A DNA stretch of 64,000 bases from Paenibacillus sp. JJ-100 (GTDB taxonomy: Bacteria > Bacillota > Bacilli > Paenibacillales > Paenibacillaceae), in the NCBI RefSeq assembly GCF_948329825.1, contig NZ_CAOJCM010000004.1, forward strand, positions 248,001 to 312,000. The letters run 5' to 3'. A program made the translations under genes and the position numbers. Positions 59,900 through 64,000 of this stretch are shown one piece after another. Under the pieces are notes generated by a model. That model did not search any database and was not told the DNA's origin. It was given only the letters and a program-made list of their open reading frames with translations. How positions within the stretch are numbered: the first letter of the stretch is position 1; each line of letters opens with the position of its first letter.

Positions 59900-60814
59900 A
59901 TGAATAAACCGTTGAATGAATACGAGGTAGCATTTTTACAGCAGTTTTCACATTCGGATTGGGTTGCAACGAGGTCTTTACCTAATCCCAATCATTCTTT
60001 ATACGATGAAACGATCGCTGTAAAGCCAAAAAACGGTGAACACTATGGGGTTGTTTTTAAAATCGTATACTTAACCTCTACGTTTGATTTTCTGATGGAA
60101 AGTGAACGTGTGTTAGAAATTAAATATGAATCAGTTGGTAGCGCTAATATCAAATCAGAAATAGCAAATGCGATTGCGCAAACGGTGAAAAAAGTAGCCC
60201 TTCAAAATAGTATTAATGTTATACATATCCGATATAGCAATACTATTTTTAATCAATCGGGTTTTGATTACGAAGATCGTTCATTTTATTGGATCGGGGA
60301 TCAGAAGGATATTCAAAATGAACTACTTCGTCAGTCGATTCAAGAGGATGGCAGGATTGATTCAGAGACGGCAAAACAGCAAACCTATGTCGACTATTTT
60401 TCACGCATCGTCAAACAGTATATGACGATTACAGATACGAAAGTGATAGGTAGGACAACTTTAAGGTTTATTGGACAACACGACGAATATTTCAATATGG
60501 AACTTCGTTTTGTGCCGATCAGTCCAAGAGACAGAGGTACTCATCTAGATTTCCAGTATAAACAAGTGGATGGCGAATCAATTATGAAACATATTTTCAA
60601 AGAATTAGTGCCATTTGCGAAAATGAAGGGGTACAACCACTACAAGCATGAAATGTTTGGCTATACGAAAGATAGTACGATTAAATTAAACGAGGTCGAA
60701 CAAGCTATGTTACGTGTATATCGCTCTTTAGGCTTCAATGTGCGACCAATTCATAAACACGGCTATGGTGAAGATGACCGTTCATGGTATTTGGTATCGA
60801 AGCAGCTATATTAA
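59900..60814 (+). CDS. protein of unknown function, possibly two similar halves
   Basis: 304 residues, no signal peptide or membrane segment, ribosome-binding site AAGAGGAGTGG. I do not recognise it. Both halves end alike: residues about 110-130 have SGFDYEDRSFYWIGDQ, and the C-terminus has LGFNVRPIHKHGYGEDDRSWYLVSKQ. Each is preceded by a long amphipathic helix (SEIANAIAQTVKKVALQN; MKHIFKELVPFAKMKG). An internal duplication, perhaps of a GNAT-like fold (helix then LGF-x-strand), is possible but weak. Its AT-rich codon use differs slightly from its neighbours. Own terminator downstream. Confidence 0.65.
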   Translation: MNKPLNEYEVAFLQQFSHSDWVATRSLPNPNHSLYDETIAVKPKNGEHYGVVFKIVYLTSTFDFLMESERVLEIKYESVGSANIKSEIANAIAQTVKKVALQNSINVIHIRYSNTIFNQSGFDYEDRSFYWIGDQKDIQNELLRQSIQEDGRIDSETAKQQTYVDYFSRIVKQYMTITDTKVIGRTTLRFIGQHDEYFNMELRFVPISPRDRGTHLDFQYKQVDGESIMKHIFKELVPFAKMKGYNHYKHEMFGYTKDSTIKLNEVEQAMLRVYRSLGFNVRPIHKHGYGEDDRSWYLVSKQLY

Positions 60815-60831
60815 ACTAATGTATTCAACTG

Positions 60832-60865
60832 AAAGAAGCATCTTCGCAACCGAAGGTGCTTCTTT
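60832..60865 (+). terminator. intrinsic terminator
   Basis: AAAGAAGCATCTTCG-CAAC-CGAAGGTGCTTCTTT, near-perfect 15-nt arms (one G-U), then GTTATT. Confidence 0.75.
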
Positions 60866-60954
60866 GTTATTTCATAGCGGGTTCACCAAACATCAGGAGA
60901 ACGTAGTTGGAATGGTGGAAATAATTTTCATTATATAAATTGTGGTGAAATTAA

Positions 60955-60996
60955 TTTACAAAACAATATTTGTATGATAAGTTGTAAGGGCTTACA
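60955..60996 (+). promoter_or_regulatory. promoter with cre-like (CcpA) site for the lyase/ABC operon
   Basis: TTTACA (60955-60960), 17-nt spacer, TAAGTT (60978-60983). Overlapping the expected transcription start is TGTAAGGGCTTACA (60983-60996). It fits the cre consensus TGWNANCGNTNWCA with one mismatch (G for C), so catabolite repression is likely. Confidence 0.5.
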
Positions 60997-61037
60997 GTTG
61001 TAAAGCTTATTACTTAAAACATCAGGGGGGATTTCAC

Positions 61038-61949
61038 TTGACTTTAGAAAAGTTCCATGGAATCATACCGGCATTCTACGCTTGTTATGATGATGAAGGA
61101 AATATCTCAGAAGGACGTACCAAACATTTATGTGATTATTTCAATGAGAAGAAAGTAAAAGGGGTGTATGTGGGCGGAAGTTCAGGGGAATGTATCTATC
61201 AAAACCTGGAAGAGCGTAAAGCGACACTTAGCTATGTAGCAGAACAATTGAAAGGGAAAATGACACTGATTGCCCATGTGGGAGCACCTTCTACCCGAGA
61301 TAGCATTGAACTGGCGAAGCATGCTGAAGCTTTGGGATATGACGCTTTGTCTGCCATCCCGCCGATCTATTTCAAATTCTCGGATAGTGCTGTATACAAA
61401 TATTGGACGTCCATCATCGAGGCGACTTCTCTAGATTTCATCATATACAATATTCCTCAGACTACAGGCTATACATTGTCACCATCGATGTTCGCGAAGC
61501 TTCTGGAGAACAAGAAAGTGATCGGTGTGAAAAACTCTTCCATGCCGACAATGGATATTGAAAGGTTCAAAAGAGTTGGCGGAGACGATGTAATTGTATT
61601 TAACGGACCAGATGAACAATTTGTCGCTGGAAGAATCATGGGTGCTGACGGAGGCATCGGTGGTACTTATGGTGCGATGCCTGAGTTATTTTTGCAAGCG
61701 GATACATTTATCAAACAAGGCAAATTTGAAGAAGCAAGAAGTATTCAGAGTGAAATTACGGAGATCATTATTGCACTGTGCTCGCAACAGGGCTCGATGT
61801 ACGCAGTGATCAAAGAAATCCTCAATCGAAGAGGCGTAAACATTGGCAGTGTTAGGGGTCCACTAGAGCCAATAACGATGGATGATTCGGCACCGATTGA
61901 TGGGGTCATAACTATGATTGATCAAACAATAGAACGCTATTGTAAGTGA
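61038..61949 (+). CDS. dihydrodipicolinate synthase/N-acetylneuraminate lyase family protein (NanA-like)
   Basis: A 303-residue TIM-barrel Schiff-base aldolase from TTG (AGGGGGGA upstream). GGSSGE at residues 46-51, Tyr137 in IIYNIPQTTGY and the Schiff-base Lys165 in VIGVKNSS are the family's active-site residues. VYVGGSSGECIYQNLEERK and FNGPDEQFVAGRIMGADGGIGGTYG fit N-acetylneuraminate lyase better than DapA. It precedes a binding protein and permease, so the operon may take up and cleave sialic acid or a similar ketose acid. The precise substrate is inference. Confidence 0.85.
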   Translation: MTLEKFHGIIPAFYACYDDEGNISEGRTKHLCDYFNEKKVKGVYVGGSSGECIYQNLEERKATLSYVAEQLKGKMTLIAHVGAPSTRDSIELAKHAEALGYDALSAIPPIYFKFSDSAVYKYWTSIIEATSLDFIIYNIPQTTGYTLSPSMFAKLLENKKVIGVKNSSMPTMDIERFKRVGGDDVIVFNGPDEQFVAGRIMGADGGIGGTYGAMPELFLQADTFIKQGKFEEARSIQSEITEIIIALCSQQGSMYAVIKEILNRRGVNIGSVRGPLEPITMDDSAPIDGVITMIDQTIERYCK

Positions 61950-62014
61950 TACCACAGGTAATACCAAGTACGAATAGATCACCTAGAATATTTAAAAAAA
62001 GGGAGTAGATTTGC

Positions 62015-63421
62015 ATGAAAAGAAAGCGCTTAATTGGTGTTCTTATCTCTCTAATCATGTTGACTTCAATTATTGCCGGATGTACAGGTAGCGGAAGCAA
62101 CAAGAATGAATCAGCAGGAGGGACTTCCGGCGACAAAGAGAAGGTAGATCTTAAGGTTTGGTTGACACCGCAATGGAAAGGTGTTGTGAATGCATCGGAA
62201 TCCGGCGCTGACTATGACAGCTTCCTAAAACATGCAGCGGACAAGTTTGCTAAGCAATATGATAAATATGATGTGAAGATAGATGTAGAAGTGGTTGCTG
62301 GTGATCAACGTGATCAGCTACTCAACGTCAATCTCAGTAGCAACACACCTCCTGATGTGTTTTTTGAGAGCGTTTTCGCCATGGGTGATTACGTTCACCG
62401 AGGAGCTATGGTACCTCTGAATGACATTGTGGATGAAGCAGCTAAAGAAGATATCGACCAAAGCTATTGGGACGCAGTAACGTTCGGAGATGATATTTAC
62501 TTCTATCCGTTCCAACATAATCCGGGTACTCTGGCGTATAACGCTGATATGTTCAGAGCCGCTGGCTTAGAGAAATATATCGGCGGAGAAAATGATATCC
62601 AAACTTGGACGTTGGCAGAATACGAAGAGATCTTGAAAGGTCTTAAAGAAAATCTTCCAAAAGATAAATATTCCAACACTCACCCAATGTCCCTGTTCGC
62701 TTTGAATACTCAAGGGGATACATGGAACCTTGCTTATCTCAGAATGTTTGGCAATAAGTTCTTTGACGAAGAAGGAAACATTGTTCTAGATGATGCTAAT
62801 GGCGTTAAAGCAGTAGCATGGCTGAAAGATCTTAAAGATGGAGGGTACACCAATCCTGGTCCGGAATCAGTATCTTCCAACGATGCTAACGGTATGTTCC
62901 AGAACCAGCAACTTGCGATCAGCTTCTCGAACCCAATGTTGTTCAATAACACAAAAGCGGATATGGAAAGCGGCAAATTGAACAAGTTCGATGTTCGTCT
63001 TGCTAACATTCCATCCGAAAGCGGAGATCCACTATCCTTTACGTATGTAGTTGGTGCAAGCGTATTCCAATCGAAGGATGAAAAGAAAGTCGAAGCTGCA
63101 AAAGATTTCGTGAAGTTTTTCTCGACAGATCCAGAATTAGTGAAATCGTCAGTGAACAGCATTCCAGTTAGAAGTTCTGTTGTTGAGGAATTCAAGGACG
63201 AGAAACCTCTATTCGCTGCCTATGATAAAAATTCCCAATATCTGTTTAACTTCACAGGCAACGTTCCAGGCTACAGTCAGTTAAGAGAAGTACTGTATCC
63301 AGAGCTTCAAGCGCTCTATACGGGTGCCAAAACACCTGAAGAAGTGGCAAAAGATTATCAAACTAAAGGTAATCAAGTGATTCAAATGAATAAAGAAAGC
63401 TCAGTTATTTATCAAAAATAG
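62015..63421 (+). CDS. extracellular solute-binding lipoprotein (ABC importer)
   Basis: 468 residues. Lipobox IIAGC (Cys near residue 23), then a Gly/Ser/Glu-rich linker and family-1 binding domain: VDLKVWLTPQWKGVVNASESGADYDSFLKHAADKFAKQYDKYDVKIDVEVVAGDQRDQLLNVNLSSNTPPDVFFES, DIYFYPFQHNPGTLAYNADMFRAAGL, and a C-terminal EEVAKDYQTKGNQVIQ. It probably binds the substrate of the lyase encoded upstream. GGGAGTAG precedes the ATG. A strong stem-loop separates it from the permease gene. Confidence 0.88.
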   Translation: MKRKRLIGVLISLIMLTSIIAGCTGSGSNKNESAGGTSGDKEKVDLKVWLTPQWKGVVNASESGADYDSFLKHAADKFAKQYDKYDVKIDVEVVAGDQRDQLLNVNLSSNTPPDVFFESVFAMGDYVHRGAMVPLNDIVDEAAKEDIDQSYWDAVTFGDDIYFYPFQHNPGTLAYNADMFRAAGLEKYIGGENDIQTWTLAEYEEILKGLKENLPKDKYSNTHPMSLFALNTQGDTWNLAYLRMFGNKFFDEEGNIVLDDANGVKAVAWLKDLKDGGYTNPGPESVSSNDANGMFQNQQLAISFSNPMLFNNTKADMESGKLNKFDVRLANIPSESGDPLSFTYVVGASVFQSKDEKKVEAAKDFVKFFSTDPELVKSSVNSIPVRSSVVEEFKDEKPLFAAYDKNSQYLFNFTGNVPGYSQLREVLYPELQALYTGAKTPEEVAKDYQTKGNQVIQMNKESSVIYQK

Positions 63422-63435
63422 ATAAACATTTCATG

Positions 63436-63474
63436 ATTACCAGCCTTAAGTTTTATCATTTTAAGGCTGGTAAT
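63436..63474 (+). repeat. perfect stem-loop between binding-protein and permease genes
   Basis: ATTACCAGCCTTAA (63436-63449) pairs perfectly with TTAAGGCTGGTAAT (63461-63474), 11-nt loop, no T-run. Typical mRNA-stabilising hairpin that lets the binding protein be made in excess over the permease. Confidence 0.8.
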
Positions 63475-63490
63475 TAGAAAGGAAAGCGAT

Positions 63491-64000
63491 ATGAAACTGC
63501 GTAATCAATCCTTCAAAGAAAGTCTAACGGGCTATTTGTTCATTTCGCCTCAAATGTTAATTTTTTTGATCTTCCTAGTCTATCCAATATTTGAAGGCAT
63601 AAGGCTAAGCTTGTATCAGATCAGCTATACAAGCGAGAAGTTTGTAGGACTGAACAATTACGTGACATTATTTAATGATCCTGTATTTTTCAAAGCGCTC
63701 CTGAACACGGTTGTTTTTGTAGTGTGTATCGTTGTCCTTACGGTAGGCTTTGCGTTATTCGTTGCTTCCGCCGTGTTCGACAAAAATGACAAATATGTTT
63801 CATTCATTCGAGGAAGTTATTATATCCCTGTCATGGTATCGATGGTTGTAATGAGTATGGTGTGGAGCTTTCTATTGAATCCAGCTAACGGACTCATTTC
63901 TTACTTATCTCAGGAAGTAGGTCTGGGCACAGTCAATCTACTAGGGAAAACAACGACGGTACTGCCGGTTATCATATTCGTTACATTCGCGACAAATGTT
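63491..64000 (+). CDS. carbohydrate ABC transporter permease, 3' end cut by window edge
   Basis: The frame is open from ATG 63491 (AGAAAGGAAAG upstream) to the window end, 170 codons. Translation by eye: MKLRNQSFKESLTGYLFISPQMLIFLIFLVYPIFEGIRLSLYQISYTSEKFVGLNNYVTLFNDPVFFKALLNTVVFVVC and on through further helices (SFLLNPANGLISYLSQEVGLG). This is the standard N-terminal half of MalF/UgpA-type permeases (first helix, the V-G-L-x-N-Y segment, N-T-x-x-F). It belongs to the operon with the lyase and binding protein. Confidence 0.9.
   Translation, partial: MKLRNQSFKESLTGYLFISPQMLIFLIFLVYPIFEGIRLSLYQISYTSEKFVGLNNYVTLFNDPVFFKALLNTVVFVVCIVVLTVGFALFVASAVFDKNDKYVSFIRGSYYIPVMVSMVVMSMVWSFLLNPANGLISYLSQEVGLGTVNLLGKTTTVLPVIIFVTFATNV

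Overview
The window reads as chromosomal DNA of a spore-forming, moderate-GC Firmicute, most likely a Paenibacillus. The evidence is a GerA-type germinant-receptor operon, an SspH small acid-soluble spore protein, T-box leaders, a CIRCE/HrcA heat-shock promoter, strong AGGAGG ribosome-binding sites, and the Bacillus/Paenibacillus gene order tsaE-tsaB-rimI-tsaD ... ABC-F ... moaC ... tatA-tatC-groES-groEL. No rRNA, tRNA, insertion sequence, prophage or CRISPR array was recognised.

Layout. (1) 1-14.1 kb: the 3' part of an exopolysaccharide operon with tightly packed or overlapping genes: five glycosyltransferases (the first cut by the window edge), a Wzy-like polymerase, a Wzx-like flippase, a pyruvyltransferase, GDP-mannose and UDP-glucuronate precursor enzymes, an LCP polymer ligase, a VanZ-like protein and a small membrane-anchored protein. 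It predicts an acidic, pyruvylated, Wzx/Wzy-made polymer. (2) 14.3-22.2 kb: a Cys-rich small protein with an ABC exporter, an AI-2E family permease, a CNNM/CorC-type transporter, cardiolipin synthase and a YitT protein. (3) 22.2-27.4 kb: a non-homologous end-joining module with ligase and polymerase as separate genes, a CatE-like dioxygenase, Ku, an acidic hypothetical protein and SspH. (4) 27.6-41.9 kb: the t6A-tRNA genes tsaE/tsaB/rimI/tsaD; leuA behind two tandem leucine T-boxes; a cluster of seven DnaA boxes; an ABC-F ATPase; folate and molybdopterin genes; tatA/tatC; and groES/groEL behind a CIRCE element. (5) 42.1-47.8 kb: a histidine phosphatase, a germinant-receptor operon in the order A-C-D-B, and an orphan membrane protein. 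(6) 48-57.3 kb: DinB, GNAT, RhaD, the potassium importer KimA, a UgpAEB-like sugar/glycerol-phosphate ABC transporter and a metallo-beta-lactamase-fold hydrolase. (7) 57.5-64 kb: a YodB/CatR-type quinone sensor divergent from a CatD-like DoxX protein and a flavin monooxygenase, an unrecognised 304-residue protein, and the start of a NanA-like lyase plus ABC importer operon that leaves the window.

Links across the window. The CatE-like gene at 24.4 kb and the CatD-like gene at 58 kb form one operon in B. subtilis. Here they are 33 kb apart but share a near-identical sequence just downstream of their -10 boxes, which may be the operator of the CatR-like regulator. The spore theme recurs in SspH, Ku with a SigG-like -10, and the Ger operon. 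The DnaA-box cluster lies between tsaD/leuA and the ABC-F gene, which matches, from memory, one of the known DnaA-box clusters of B. subtilis (gcp region). Coordinates of sites were counted by eye from the sequence. Homology calls rest on recognition of motifs and family sequences, not on searches.
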